Assembly: GCA_033816765.1 (NCBI GenBank) | Contig: CM066287.1 | Span: forward strand, 6,138,001-6,202,000 | Origin: Nothopassalora personata | Lineage: Eukaryota > Ascomycota > Dothideomycetes > Mycosphaerellales > Mycosphaerellaceae | Reading direction: 5' to 3' | Length of the DNA: 64,000 bases | In this document: positions 1 to 10,751 of the stretch, in pieces | Position numbering within the stretch: position 1 is the first letter of the stretch | Layout of the letters: every line of letters begins with the position of its first letter | Position numbers and translations under genes: made by a program | Notes under the pieces: generated by a model | Seen by the model: the letters and a program-made list of their open reading frames with translations, nothing else | Database searches by the model: none | Told to the model about the DNA's origin: nothing

Positions 1-2928
1 GCGATTGCGGATCGTTTCAGGATGGCGGCCACTGCGTCAAACGCTTTCAAGCCACGACCTGGTGGAGCGGCGGAAGCAATTTTGCGAGCAAAGGCCGAGC
101 GCGGTGGTGAGCCTGACGGTATCACTGGAGTTGTGCCTCGACCTTCGACTCGCGAGAAGCAGGTTCAAGCGGATCAGCCTCCTGCGACGCCAATCACAGA
201 CCGTGCCCCAGACCACGACTTTGCGGTCAAGCAGCCACAAGAAGAACTACCTCCCGCCCCACCCACGGTCGAAATAAGTTCACCGCAGACACCCGCGCGA
301 GACTTGCCTAATGCAAGGGATATACGACAAAGCGTGGAGCTTTTTGATACGACCACTCATCTCCAGCCAACGCCTGAGCCAGAATCGGTAGAAAAAGCCG
401 TCGAACAGGGGCAAGTACTCCAGCCACAGGTCAAGATTAAGCGGAGAAGCGCGCAGCAGGAGAAATACATCGCTTCACTTGGCATTGACAGGTCTCTTCT
501 TGATGGTAAAGGACTTGATTTTGAAGTTATGCTCTTCGAGTTTGGCTGGAATACAGAAGTCCTACAGCCGAAACAGCTTGCCGCATTGGAAAACGACATT
601 CGCCGAGAACGTGGGCGGGTTGAGGCTGGATCCTGGCTCTCCCATACTGACGCGGCAAGAGACGAGCGAGTGTCTCATGTTGAAAATTTACTTGATAAAG
701 CTATCGCAGAGTGTGATGAACTTGAAGGCCTGCTGACTCTTTACCATGTCGAGCTGAGCTCTCTGAACGATGATATCGCCTTCATCGAAGCACAATCTCA
801 GGGTCTTCAAGTGCAGTCCGCTAACCAGAAGCTGTTGCAATCCGAGCTGCAAGGTTTGGTGGATACCATGTCACTCGATCGTAACACAATGGAACCACTT
901 CGCTATGGTGATCTATCCGATCCGCAAGGCCTTGGCCAAGTCGAAAGCAGCCTCGTCAAGCTATATCAAGCGATGCTCACCATGGACCCGACAATGGGCA
1001 AGGGTTCACACGCTCGACCAAGATCGCGTGGAGGCTTCGATGATAATGAGACTGCCAACATGATTGCGCTGCGTGAGAAGAAGGTCACCTACGATCGAGA
1101 AAGTAATGAGTTCTGCAAACGCTTGATGCAATTCCTTGACACCAAGTTCACTTTGACAACAAACTCGGCTAAAGGTCGGATGCTGCACACTCCACGTGCA
1201 GGAGGACTAGCCAAGCTCAACCCTGACGCTGTGACGGAGGTGCGTAACGGGTTGTGGATGTACAGTCCACTCATCCTCTTTACGAAGGAGGTCAATCCGC
1301 CGGCCTGGCAGACATTGCAACGCATGTACTACACCCGCGCTACTGTTCTCTACACAGATGCTTTCAAGGAGAACATTTCGAACATGAAACGCGCCGCGAG
1401 GGCAAGTACAGGTGACGAAACTGATATCCTCTTCACCGCTCAAGAGAAGGAGGAGCATCCGGCGGGTGGAGGTTTGGCATCCACCGCTCGAAAGATCACA
1501 GTCAAGCGATCACAGACACTTGCAAAGACGCTGCGTAACCCATTAGGTGCTGACAGGTCGCATGCCCCGGAACGCAAGCAGCCGGGCACAATGAGTCGAT
1601 CTGAGGCATTCGCACTAGCAATGGACGACATGGCACCAAAGATCAGTGAAGAGCAGAACTTCTTCGTGGAGCTGTTCCATGCCAACTCTTTGGAAGCCCA
1701 GGACTTCATTGACGCGGTGTCGTCTGCTTCACCTAGTGCCAGACGAGGCACGGACCTCCGCAGACCAAAGCCAACAGATCCAGACCGCCACCTTGCTGGC
1801 CTGGTGACAAATACTATGGGCGAGATCTTCAGCTTCTTTGGTCGAGAACTCGATGCTATGCTGAACTGGAGCATTTCGGAAGATCCAATCCAGGGTGTAG
1901 GAGTCATGGCCAGCCTAGGCAAGCACGCCTTCTACCTGCGAGAGTCGAATCAGGAGTATCTGCAACACTTGGTGACTGCACTGTTCAACAAGCTACAGAC
2001 AAGGTTCAGCAAGTTTGTGGAGGAGCAAATTCGGGCGATCGAAGACACAAAAGTGAAGATCAAAAAGCGCAAGGGCGTCATCGCTTTCATGAAGATATTT
2101 CCGCAATTCTCCAATTACGTGGAAAACTCTTTCGCGACTGTGGCAGGTAACGACTACGACGGTCCGGCCGATTGCGTGCTCGAGGTGAGGAGACTCGTGG
2201 ACGATGCGTATGACAGGCTTAATCGGGCGATGTTTGATAGTCTCAAAGTCATTGCAAAGGAAAGCCCGGTCGCTGGTGCGCCGGTCAAGGGTACTGTCCA
2301 AGGTGCCGATGATCCAGAGGACAAGGAGATGCTCAACTACCACATTCTACTGATTGAGAACATGAACCACTACATCGAAGAAGTCGAAGACGGTGGTAGG
2401 CAAGGAGTGCTTGCAGATTGGAAAGAGAAGGCGCAGAAGGAAAGAGCGGACGCTTTGAGTGGCTACGTACAGAGAGTCATTCGAAGACCGCTGGGGAAGC
2501 TGCTGGCAAGTCATCTAAATACTTCGGGCTATGCGCATATGACTAACGTGAAGTAGGACTTCCTCGAGTCCACTGATGCTATCCTCACCAGCAACAACCA
2601 GAGCCCCACTAGCGTCTCTTCTCGAGCAAGCTACAGCAGAAAGACCTTACGACACTTACTCTCAGAACGCTACGACGGCAAGACTGTGCGCCGCGACATC
2701 GACACTTTGCGGAAACGTATCGAGAAGCATTTTGGCGATGCTGAAGACAGCGAAGCTGTGTCCAGAAACCTGGTCGGTTTTGTGTCCAAGGAGTGCGAGA
2801 AGGAATATGAACGGACGCTGGATCGAATAGAGAGATTGAAGCAGCATGTGTACCCTGACACGGAGGGCGAGAAAGAGGTGATTATTGATTTCTCCAAAGC
2901 GGATATTGCTGCTGCCTTTAGACGGTAG
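1..2928 (+). CDS. SEC3: Exocyst complex subunit Sec3 (5' partial)
   Basis: Sec3 is the exocyst subunit that marks exocytic sites at the plasma membrane and tethers secretory vesicles. The reading frame is open from base 1, so the N-terminal PH-like phosphoinositide-binding part lies outside the window; about 958 residues are visible. After a low-complexity linker come the coiled-coil core (motifs LGIDRSLLDGKG and FEFGWNT) and the long helical C-terminal domain. I infer one 51-bp intron, 2506-2556, that starts with GCAAGT and ends TGACTAAC...TAG. It is a GC-AG intron in phase 0: splicing joins LGKLL to DFLESTDAIL, whereas reading through meets a stop at 2554. The second exon, 2557-2928, carries the conserved C-terminal helices (RRDIDTLRKRIEKHFG). 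Family assignment is confident; the GC donor is inferred from frame and splice motifs. Confidence 0.9.
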
Positions 2929-3883
2929 TGAAGGTACGATTGGCCACAGCGATCCCGCACGATTTAGCGAAGCATGTTGCTTTCAAGCCGTTTGATGCTC
3001 GAAGCATTGTATATATTTTGGATACATTAGGTCAGGCAGGAGTGGCCACGAAATGTACCAAGAGTAGCAGCAGTAGTCAGTCACCTGGTGACACTACGCG
3101 AAAGACGATCGCGAGCTGCACATCTTTTGCTCTCTGAGACGTCTTCATCGATGTTGTGTGGCTCTTTCCGTCCCCGAGATACCGTCACGTGATAAAAACG
3201 CCACACCGACAAGCGCGCCACATTAGACTATGCCGTGTAAAGCGACGCCAAGCAACATCAAGAGGCAGTCACGGCGCGGACAAGCAATCGCTCGGCGTAC
3301 GTACTTTGCAAGGAACATCCCTTGTAAGGTTGCCACACAGCGTTTCCTCTGCACCTCTTTTTTTTTGCAAAGGGTGTGCAAATCGGTACACTCCGGGCTG
3401 CGAGTGTTGAGAAGGTCGAAGTGGAGGCACACATGCGACCGCCTGCAATGACGACCGCAGCGTGGGTCTCAGCCAGATAGACTTTCGTGCTGCCATCCTT
3501 CTGCAACACCTTGACCGAATCACAGACAGTTCGGAGCCGTGCCAACAACATAGAGACCATCTTCCGCTGAATGACCGGGCGCAGTGACGAACCAGATGTA
3601 TGCGGACAGCCCGCTAAAGCGCTATTACGTGCTTTCCGAGCACCTGGTACAGTACTACAATCATCCTTTCACTTTGCAGTTTGTACCAGCTTCTTCTCCA
3701 CTACATCCCAGCACTGCTACAACAATCTCCAGCGACGAACATCGTCGCTTCCGCCTCTCCGGCTGCCAACCAGGCTTGCATATTGTTCTAATTCGCAGCG
3801 ACTAAATGTTCTTGATCTCGCAAGTGGAAACCTTCTTCCATTATTATCTTGGCTCTCTTGGAGACGATCCCGCTTGAACAACC
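2929..3883. other. Intergenic region between SEC3 and the amino acid permease
   Basis: No supported gene. It serves as the SEC3 3' region and the permease promoter. A CACGTG palindrome lies at 3186-3191. A short T-run (about 3357-3366) and a pyrimidine-rich stretch precede the permease ATG. Confidence 0.5.
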
Positions 3884-5654
3884 ATGGCATTCGGCTTCGG
3901 CGAAACGGGAAAGAAAATGGAAACAGATGGCACGAAAGGAGATTTCGGAGGCAATGGCTACTATGGCGACTTCTCACCTGACGCTGCCGAAGAAGGCGGC
4001 AGAAGAGCTGCTCCTCGAAAAATGAGCAGACTCGATCAGCCTCGGACCAAATCCATTTCGCAGACTGTGGGGGGGAGAAATCTCGACGACAGCGATTCGG
4101 ATGTGGTCGACTCTGTTGCGAAGCAGATGGAATTGGAGGCTGGGAATGAGATCCAGTACAGGACCTGCAGCTGGCAGAAGGTGTGATCTCTCCTCTCATT
4201 CGCATTCGTGCTGCACTATGAAGGCCGTGTCCGCTTTGGCGTGCAGACTTGCTCCTGGACTTGGCCACTGCCCAAAGCTCCTTTGGTTTGAGATGTTGAT
4301 GACGTTCAGCTCTAATCGCGTGTCTAGACTGCAGCATTGCTGTTCTCCGAGTACATTTGTTTGGCTATCATGTCATTTCCGTACTCTTATTCAGTACTTG
4401 GCCTGGTTCCAGGTCTGATATTGACTGTGGTCGTGGCTGGCATGGTCCTTTACACATCTTTGATTGTTTGGTGAGACTGTTATCATACGATAAATTTGGT
4501 TCGATTGCTAATATCAACACAGGGAATTCTGTCTTCGCCATCCCGAAGTCAAGGACGTTTGCGACGTTGGTCAAGTTATCTTCTGGGGCAAGAAATGGGC
4601 TTGGTGGTTCACTGCCGTCATGTTCTTGTTGAACAACACCTTTATCCAGGGCTTTCACTGTCTGACTGGTTCGAAGTACCTGAACACCATGACAAACCAC
4701 GGTGTCTGCACAATTGGCTTCAGCGCTATCGTCGCCGTCATCTCTTGGATCTGCTCGCTACCCCGGACGTTCAGCACACTTGCAAAGCTTGCAGGTCTAT
4801 CGGCCTTCTTCACCTTCGTCTCTGTCTTACTGGCAACCATCTTCGCCGGTATCGAAGACCACCCGGGAGCTGGGTGGCCAGCCAAGGGCGCTCCAATCGT
4901 GCTCGCCGTTCCAGCCGCGGGAACCGGATTCGTTGCTGGCATGAACGCTTTCATGAACATTAGCTACACCTTTATTGGTCAGATTACGATCCCATCTTTC
5001 ATTGCAGAAATGAAGGAGCCAAAGGACTTTCCGAAGGCGCTGTGGGCCGTCACCATCGCAGAGGTCATCTTGTTCTCGCTGGTCGGATCAATCATCTACG
5101 CATACACTGGCACAAACTACAACACTGCACCAGCATTTGGCTCGTTGGGCAACGAGGTTTACCTGAAGGTCAGCTTCAGCTTCATGATTCCGACCATCAT
5201 CTTCTTGGGAGTCCTCTACGCATCGGTCTCCTCCCGATTCGTCTTCTTTCGGTTGTTCGCTGGCACTCGACACATGACGAGCAACACCCTCATAGGATGG
5301 GTCGGCTGGGGTTCCATCCTGGCCGTGACGTGGCTCTTCGCCTTCATCATCGCCGAGGTGATTCCGTTCTTCAGCGACCTGCTCTCCTTGATGAGCTCGC
5401 TCTTCGACAGCTTCTTCGGATTCATCTTCTGGGGCGTGGCATACCTGCGAATGAGGAACGCAGACTATGGAGCAGGTTTCTACAAGACAAGAGGTGCTCG
5501 TGGCATGATCGGACTCGTGGTCAACATTATCCTGATCGGCATTGGATTTTTGTTCCTGGGAGGAGGAACATATGCATCAGTGCAGAGCATTATCCAAGGA
5601 TATGAGTCGGATGGCTTCGGCGGGCCGTTCACGTGTGATAGTAACGGGCTATGA
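3884..5654 (+). CDS. Amino acid permease, AAAP family (MTR-like)
   Basis: Predicted plasma-membrane amino acid/proton symporter of the Aa_trans (AAAP) family, resembling the Neurospora neutral amino acid permease MTR. Three exons: 3884-4180, 4328-4470 and 4523-5654, giving 523 aa. The first intron has donor GTGTGA and acceptor TCTAG; the second has GTGAGA and ACACAG and interrupts a Trp codon. The cytosolic N terminus (about 95 aa) is Lys/Asp-rich and leads into NEIQYRTCSWQK, the usual entry to the first membrane helix. The following sequence has around 11 hydrophobic segments, including FSEYICLAIMSFPYSYSVLG and NNTFIQGFHCLTGSKYLNT. Substrate is inferred from family only. It converges with the Smr gene, with 143 bp between the stop codons. 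Confidence 0.88.
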
Positions 5655-5797
5655 GAAATGATCGTAAGGCATACAACTCGAGAAATAGCACCTAAGATGA
5701 AATCCACATGATACTGCATGGATTTTGTCTCTTGCCAGCCACTTCATACATAGTATGGGTATCGAATCGTGTCCTCTCGAACCAGACCTTGCGTTCA

Positions 5798-6683
5798 TTA
5801 CATGACCGTGCATATCTTAATACCACAACATCTAATTCCTTGATCTTGCGAAGGCTCCTGCACTTGCACTTGCTGCTGTGGCCGACCCGGGTATCCTCCA
5901 TGCTGTTGCTGCTGCCCACCGTACTGCATCTGCTGCGGCCCGCCATAGCCGCCTGCAGCTTGCGCATAGCCATATTGTGGGCTGTGGCCCAGCGGGTAGG
6001 CAGTCTCGTAATGCGGCTTGCCGTAATTCTGGTGGTGAGGCTCGTGCTGTTGCTGGTAGTCGTACGAGGGCATCTGCTGTCCATGTCCGCCCTGCAGATC
6101 GATGAAGATGCGGCCTTCGTTCTGCTCGGTGTGGTGCTGTAGTCCCAGCTCTTGGCAGACTTGCTCGACTCGCGGCTTGATCTTTTGGATGTGGTGCGAT
6201 GAGTGGTTGCCCTTGCCTACGATTACGTGGAGATGCGGTTGTCCCGTCTGTTGCGCGTGGCGGATTCGCTGTTCGAGGATTTCTTCGGCTTCTTCCACGT
6301 ATTGGCCGTGCAGGTCGATGGTGTCGGCTGGGACTTTGCCGACGGCGTTGTTCTCGCGGAAGATGAATTCGGAGGCTTGCTTGTTGTACTGGTCGGCTTT
6401 GGCGGCGTGTTCTTTTGACTGCACGCTCATCTCGTGTGCCCGGCCTCCGTCGCCTTGCTGGTACGCCTTGCTTGCTTCGGCTGCATAGTGCTGGTGTTGG
6501 GCTTGCTCTTTTCTGGCGAGATCGCGCAGTCGGTCGTATTCTTGCTCTGCGCCTGACGATGGGCCGTGGTTGAAAGCTACGCGGTGCTCCGAGGTCAGTA
6601 TTCTAGGTGGATGAGCTTGATCGCATCACCAGTACATCATCGTACATACCTTTGCCGCCCAAGCGAGTGTGTTGATAAGACAT
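5798..6683 (-). CDS. DUF1771-Smr domain protein
   Basis: Small cytosolic protein of 270 aa. A DUF1771 helical region (YDRLRDLARKE to about residue 75) is followed by an Smr domain beginning IDLHGQYVEEAEEIL, with the conserved HVIVGKGNHS loop at about residue 125. Smr domains bind or nick nucleic acids, and eukaryotic members take part in mRNA quality control. The C terminus is rich in Gln, Gly, Tyr and His, which suggests disorder. Two exons: 6683-6650 (34 bp) and 6576-5798. The intron (6577-6649, 73 bp) has donor GTATGT, branch ACTGAC and acceptor GCGTAG. The tiny first exon starts MSYQHTRLGGK and joins FNHGPSS, the usual N terminus of fungal members. Its ATG at 6683 lies almost against a truncated F-box-like gene, so its promoter is unusual. 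Confidence 0.85.
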
Positions 6684-6856
6684 ACCAGTGGTATTACCAG
6701 GGTCAAGAGAAGGTGTATGGCCTGTCTGGAAATCGCTTCGAAGGTCTATACTGGTAGGTCCCGACAATTGGATGTACAATACAGACTACCAGGAAGATAA
6801 CTATGCCTATCTGTCCGGGCATGCTGCTGTATCTCTACTCGCTGGTGTCGGACATC

Positions 6857-6933
6857 TGTTGTACAGGATAATGTGTGAGATGCAGAACTACTTGCTCTAG
6901 CTACCAGCGAGAGAATATATCTCTCGCTGTACA
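6857..6933 (-). repeat. Inverted 77-bp copy of the LTR end
   Basis: Reverse complement of 7987-8063 with a single mismatch. It starts TGTTGTACAGG directly after the ACATC target copy. It contains the same internal hairpin (GCGAGAGA and TCTCTCGC) found in the right LTR at 7993-8013. Confidence 0.9.
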
Positions 6934-7845
6934 GATGAAGGCCAGGCTGCGTGGTACCTAGGAATGCAGCTCGACTGGAGATCAACAGGACTGCACATGC
7001 ACCAAGGAGGATTCGTTCAACAAATGCTTAGCAGATATGGCCTTGTTGGATGCACTCCGTCGACATCACCACTAGACGCAACGAAAAAACTGACCAAAGA
7101 AACGGAGGTTACAGCCGATCCAAAGTTCAAAACGCAGTATATGTCCATCGTGGGCTCCCTGAACTATCTACAGTCTAAGACAATGTGGATGAACGCTTTT
7201 CCAGTATCACTACTGTCCCGTTTCGGGTCCAACCCAAACCAGGAACACATGGATGCAGCTATGCGGATGTGCCGCTACGTGGCAGGACGAGCATCCGATG
7301 GACTCTGGTACACGAAAAACGGAGATCGAACGATTCGAGGATACGTGGACAGTGACTGGGGAGGTTGCACAGACACAGGTCGATCCACAACTGGCTGGGT
7401 TTTCACGCTAGCGGGGTGTCCAATCTCGTGGTCATCACAACGACAAAAGACTGTGTCAAGTTCATCAACAGAGGCTGAGTACATTGCAGCCTCAGATGCA
7501 TGCAAAGAAGCTATCTGGCTAAAGGGCTTCCACAATGAACTCTCCAGCTGGATGGGTCATGATCGTCAGGACAAGGTTCCTTTAGCTATCGACAACGCCT
7601 CTGCCATTAAGCTTACGAAGAACCCAGAGTTCCATGGCAGGACGAAGCACATCAACATTCGACATCACTTTATCCGTGAGTGCGTCGAGCGAGGAGAGAT
7701 CGAGCCAAGCTAGATATCAGGGAAAGAGAACCCGGCGGATCTGCTTACGAAACCATTACCCAGAACGACGTTCACGGAGCACATTATGAGGCTTGGAGGA
7801 GGCAATCCAAGCCCTCAGGTCCCACAAGGAACTACAGCTCTGGTA
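6934..7845 (+). pseudogene. Copia pol fragment: end of reverse transcriptase and RNase H
   Basis: Coding remnant inside the defective element. It begins abruptly at the inverted LTR piece with DEGQAAWYLGMQLDW, a region normally near the end of Copia reverse transcriptase. It continues through the RNase H domain, with its DSDW motif at about 7350 and STEAEY at about 7467. An in-frame stop at 7711 separates it from the usual C-terminal ENPADLLTKPLPRTTF segment, which is still in the same frame. The rest of the polyprotein is missing. It is a relic rather than an expressed gene. Confidence 0.8.
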
Positions 7846-7911
7846 CAAGCCCGCCATCATCACGGACGCGCTTGAGGGGGAGATGCGCTGAGGTCCTTGA
7901 GTCAGGGGGAG

Positions 7912-8063
7912 TGTTGAAAACGGACTCTACATACCTCACCGCATCCGGATAAACTGCATGCGGTCGCAGCTGCATGCGGTATCCTTTGTACAGCGAGAGA
8001 TATATTCTCTCGCTAGTAGCTAGAGCAAGTAGTTCTGCATCTCACACATTATCCTGTACAACA
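7912..8063 (+). repeat. Copia LTR, 152 bp
   Basis: Begins TGTTGAAAAC after the purine tract and ends GTACAACA next to the target copy. It contains two copies of CTGCATGCGGT about 14 bp apart and a perfect 8-bp stem with a 5-nt loop at 7993-8013. It is very short for a Copia LTR. Confidence 0.85.
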
Positions 8064-8838
8064 ACATCGAGCGACGTATTCTGGCAATTCCGAAATCAAG
8101 AAATTGAGCATACACTCTTCCCACCTCGACTCATATCGCAAGCTTTTGGTGGACGCACGAGCGTTATCCTATCAGCCGCACATGAATGCAATCAGAGCAT
8201 ATGGGATACTTGACGCTTTCGTACATCTCACGAATCTTCGCCTACACGTGCCGCACGCCACTTTGAGCTCGCGGCTTGGAGGTGACGGCATGGCCGCTGA
8301 GGCAATGGACATGCTCAAAGCTGCTCGAAGCCTGCGCCGCTTGGATCTGCGGTATGGCGATGATGAGCTCCGCCCTGATGATGATGTCGAGCAATTGGAG
8401 GACCTATTCGTGTTGGGTGGCAGTGAACTCATCTGGCCGAACATCGAGCATCTTGCTTTGGCAACGAACATCCCAGGGCAGACTCTGCTTGAGTTCCTCA
8501 GGAAGCATGCTGACACACTTAGATCTCTCGAGCTGAGGGACATGCTCATTCACGATGTCGACAGTGCCATCGAGTAGGTACCCAAAGTCACGCGACTGGA
8601 CCATATCTATATGGAATCCCTTTGGTCCGACGCGGAGGAAGAGTCATCCTTGGAGTATGTCTGCATCTTCTCGAGAGGTACAGACATTGATGATCCGTAT
8701 GAGAAAGCAGTCAAAGCGTATCTGCTGGGGCGAGGCGATGAGCTGCCTACAATCGAACGACATGGTGGGCTGGGGAATGTTACAGACTGGCGCGACGACG
8801 TTCAGGAAATAATCGATGCCAGCGGAGAGGAGGAGTAG

Positions 8839-9671
8839 ATGCGGAGATCATGCGCTGCCTCTTCAGAGCAGTCCGTGCGGCAAGCCGCCGAGCACAACAG
8901 ACTTCAAGGTATCCAGTGATACATTTGTGGATAGCTTCGTTGTGCTATACCTTGATGGGAATCTCGGGTCGCCGCCCTTGGATGGCGAGGCTGGGAGGTC
9001 CGATCGCTGGTCGCATCGTGTTCATGGTATACTGCGTAATTGCATATCCATATGTCACAATCCAGCGCTCGCTTCCAGCCTGGTTCACCTTGGTTTAGAG
9101 CACAACTGTAAGCATGTGCTTGAGGGTTGTCTACAGATACGCTTGTGGTGCTTTGAGCACCCATCCAGCCAACTACTGTCCGCAAGCGCAACAATGCACC
9201 ACTTTCTACGCTGATCCCTTTCCAACATCGCTTCCTTGCGCGCCATGCTTCATAAGAAACACGCAGCAGCTCACCCGAGAGCTAGAAGCATGCGACGTCG
9301 TCCGGGTGGATCTGTATTTGACCAAGCGGTCCCTGAATGCCGGGAATGTCAGGTCTCGAACGCACAGAGAGTATGCTGACTACATCGCCGGATAATGAAG
9401 GACTGCAGAACCCGCAGGTACATGCTGATCAAGTACCATGTGATTGTAGCCAACAACTTTGGCAATAGTCGTGGCATTGCAGGCGTCCTTCGCGGTGCTG
9501 TCTCATCAAACGTCTGGGGCCATCTGTTGGCACTGTAGCGTTTGGTCGATGCTGACTCCTGTCTGATCCTATAGCCAGTTTTAAGTATGGTTCGAAGCCG
9601 TCCTTTGGAGGTCTCAATGACCTCAGCGTCGCTCAATTCCAACGCATCGCAAGATCGATGCTGCTGCTCGT
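8839..9671. other. Intergenic region downstream of the F-box-like pseudogene
   Basis: No gene supported on either strand. Reading frames are short and lack recognisable motifs. It is probably degraded sequence plus the 3' flank of PSF1. Confidence 0.4.
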
Positions 9672-10343
9672 TCAGCTCAGACGTTGCAGATAACCTTGCT
9701 GGAGCAGATGTTCGACATCGCCTAGCCGTACGTAGAATTGGCTGTTCTTGATCAGGGTCATGGACCCATATTCAGTCTGAATCTCGCCAGCATCCTTCAG
9801 CACTCTAACCTCTGTGAAGATATCTTTCGGTGGTTCCAAGCTCCCAGTCAAGTCGATGTCGGTCCATTGGCCCTTGAACGCTGCAAGCAGATCACTATAC
9901 TGGTGAACGTACTGCTCCTCCTCTGCGCTCAGACTGCTGGTCGCACCATTCGGTCTTCCCGACGCCGATGCCCTTGCGGAAGCTTGCTGCAAGTCCGAGA
10001 TGTCGTGGCCTTCCCAACACATCTCCTCGAGCTTGTCGGTGCGAGTCTTGTGATATGCCAAGAGACACCGTTTATTTCGACGTATGGACAGCTGGTTGAC
10101 TAAGAGTGCGCAAGCCAATGATGGGTCGTCTGCGGGATTGAATGAAGACTTGATCTGTGTACCGTCACTCCCTTGAGTACTGCCCGTGTTGTATGGAGCT
10201 AGCAAGTTAGTCGCGTCACGCTCGAGATCGCGGACCTCTTTTGTGACTGTCCGCACAGTGGTGGTGGCATATGGCGGGAGCTGCGGCAGGCTCTGGATGC
10301 GCTTGGCGTCCACGACCAGCTTGTTGGCCTGCTCGCCATACAT
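9672..10343 (-). CDS. PSF1: GINS complex subunit Psf1
   Basis: Psf1 is one of four GINS subunits. GINS joins Cdc45 and Mcm2-7 in the replicative CMG helicase and acts at origins and forks in the nucleus. The 223-aa single-exon product starts MYGEQANKLVVDAKR and shows the Psf1 A-domain (CALLVNQLSIRRNKRCLLAYHKTR) and the C-terminal B-domain (FTEVRVLKDAGEIQTEYGS ... NSQFYVRLGDVEHLLQQGYL). I chose the ATG at 10343 over an in-frame upstream one at 10433 because family members begin with this motif. An acidic and Ser-rich linker separates the domains. It is divergently arranged with a repair polymerase gene, with about 400 bp between the two starts. Confidence 0.92.
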   Translation of the reverse strand: MYGEQANKLVVDAKRIQSLPQLPPYATTTVRTVTKEVRDLERDATNLLAPYNTGSTQGSDGTQIKSSFNPADDPSLACALLVNQLSIRRNKRCLLAYHKTRTDKLEEMCWEGHDISDLQQASARASASGRPNGATSSLSAEEEQYVHQYSDLLAAFKGQWTDIDLTGSLEPPKDIFTEVRVLKDAGEIQTEYGSMTLIKNSQFYVRLGDVEHLLQQGYLQRLS

Positions 10344-10751
10344 TGTGATGGTACAGTAAAGTGAGAAGGCAGGAACAGGACCAGACGCGTAGAAGTCTTG
10401 CGCGTGTGAAGCACGGTCGCACGTCAAGCACAACCCCCGGTAAAACTTAGTGGGTCTGCATGAAATATTGGACCTCCGTCACCTAGGTAATAGACGGATT
10501 TGATGGTGCCGTGCGCCCTCGCGCCTGGGTCTCCGGCGGCCGCACTGACCGCATCGCCTGCCTAGAGCGACTTCACTCATGTCGCTCGGACTTGCACTTC
10601 TTCTTTCACCGTCGGACAACTTCAACATTGCTCTAAATCGATCTCAACTTCCAAGAGATGCGCACTTATGCAACTAGCGTGTGTCCGAGACATCGGCACA
10701 TGCAGAGCACAGAAAAGCTGTTGTGCAGCTTCGTGGTCAACACGCGACTCA
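10344..10751. promoter_or_regulatory. Divergent promoter between PSF1 and the family-X polymerase
   Basis: A 408-bp region between two divergent start codons. It carries one ACGCGT (10385-10390), the core of the MluI cell-cycle box used by MBF for S-phase genes in other fungi, 42 bp from the PSF1 ATG. The motif also occurs elsewhere in the window, so its function here is inference. Confidence 0.4.

Larger units (their letters stand above)
6857..8063 (+). mobile_element. Defective Ty1/Copia derivative with inverted LTR ends
   Basis: This 1207-bp element is flanked by ACATC at 6852-6856 and again at 8064-8068, a 5-bp target duplication of the Copia kind. The right end is a complete short LTR (7912-8063, 152 bp, TGTTG...CAACA) preceded by a purine tract (about 7904-7911). 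The left end (6857-6933) is not a 5' LTR. It is the last 77 bp of the same LTR in inverted orientation, with one mismatch. The inside is only the end of Copia pol: the last part of reverse transcriptase and RNase H (YVDSDWGG, SSSTEAEYIAA, KHINIRHHF), with an in-frame TAG at 7711-7713 before ENPADLLTKPLP. There is no gag, integrase or primer-binding site, so it cannot move on its own. Confidence 0.85.
6684..8838 (+). pseudogene. F-box/LRR-like gene, 5'-truncated, split by a retroelement
   Basis: The pieces 6688-6851 and 8069-8838 are one reading frame once the insertion and one target copy are removed; the frame is kept across the junction (LLAGVG before, HRATYSG after). The encoded protein has leucine-rich stretches (VHLTNLRLHVPH, RRLDLRYGDDE, LRSLELRDM) and resembles fungal F-box-type proteins of unknown target. 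The gene is dead on three counts. No start codon or first exon is visible, because upstream is the Smr gene. A 1.2-kb insertion interrupts it. An in-frame TAG at 8575-8577 is followed by more of the same frame (RLDHIYMESLWSDAEEESS to 8838). A CAG to TAG change would fit RIP-like mutation, but one site is not proof. The F-box itself is not visible. Confidence 0.75.
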
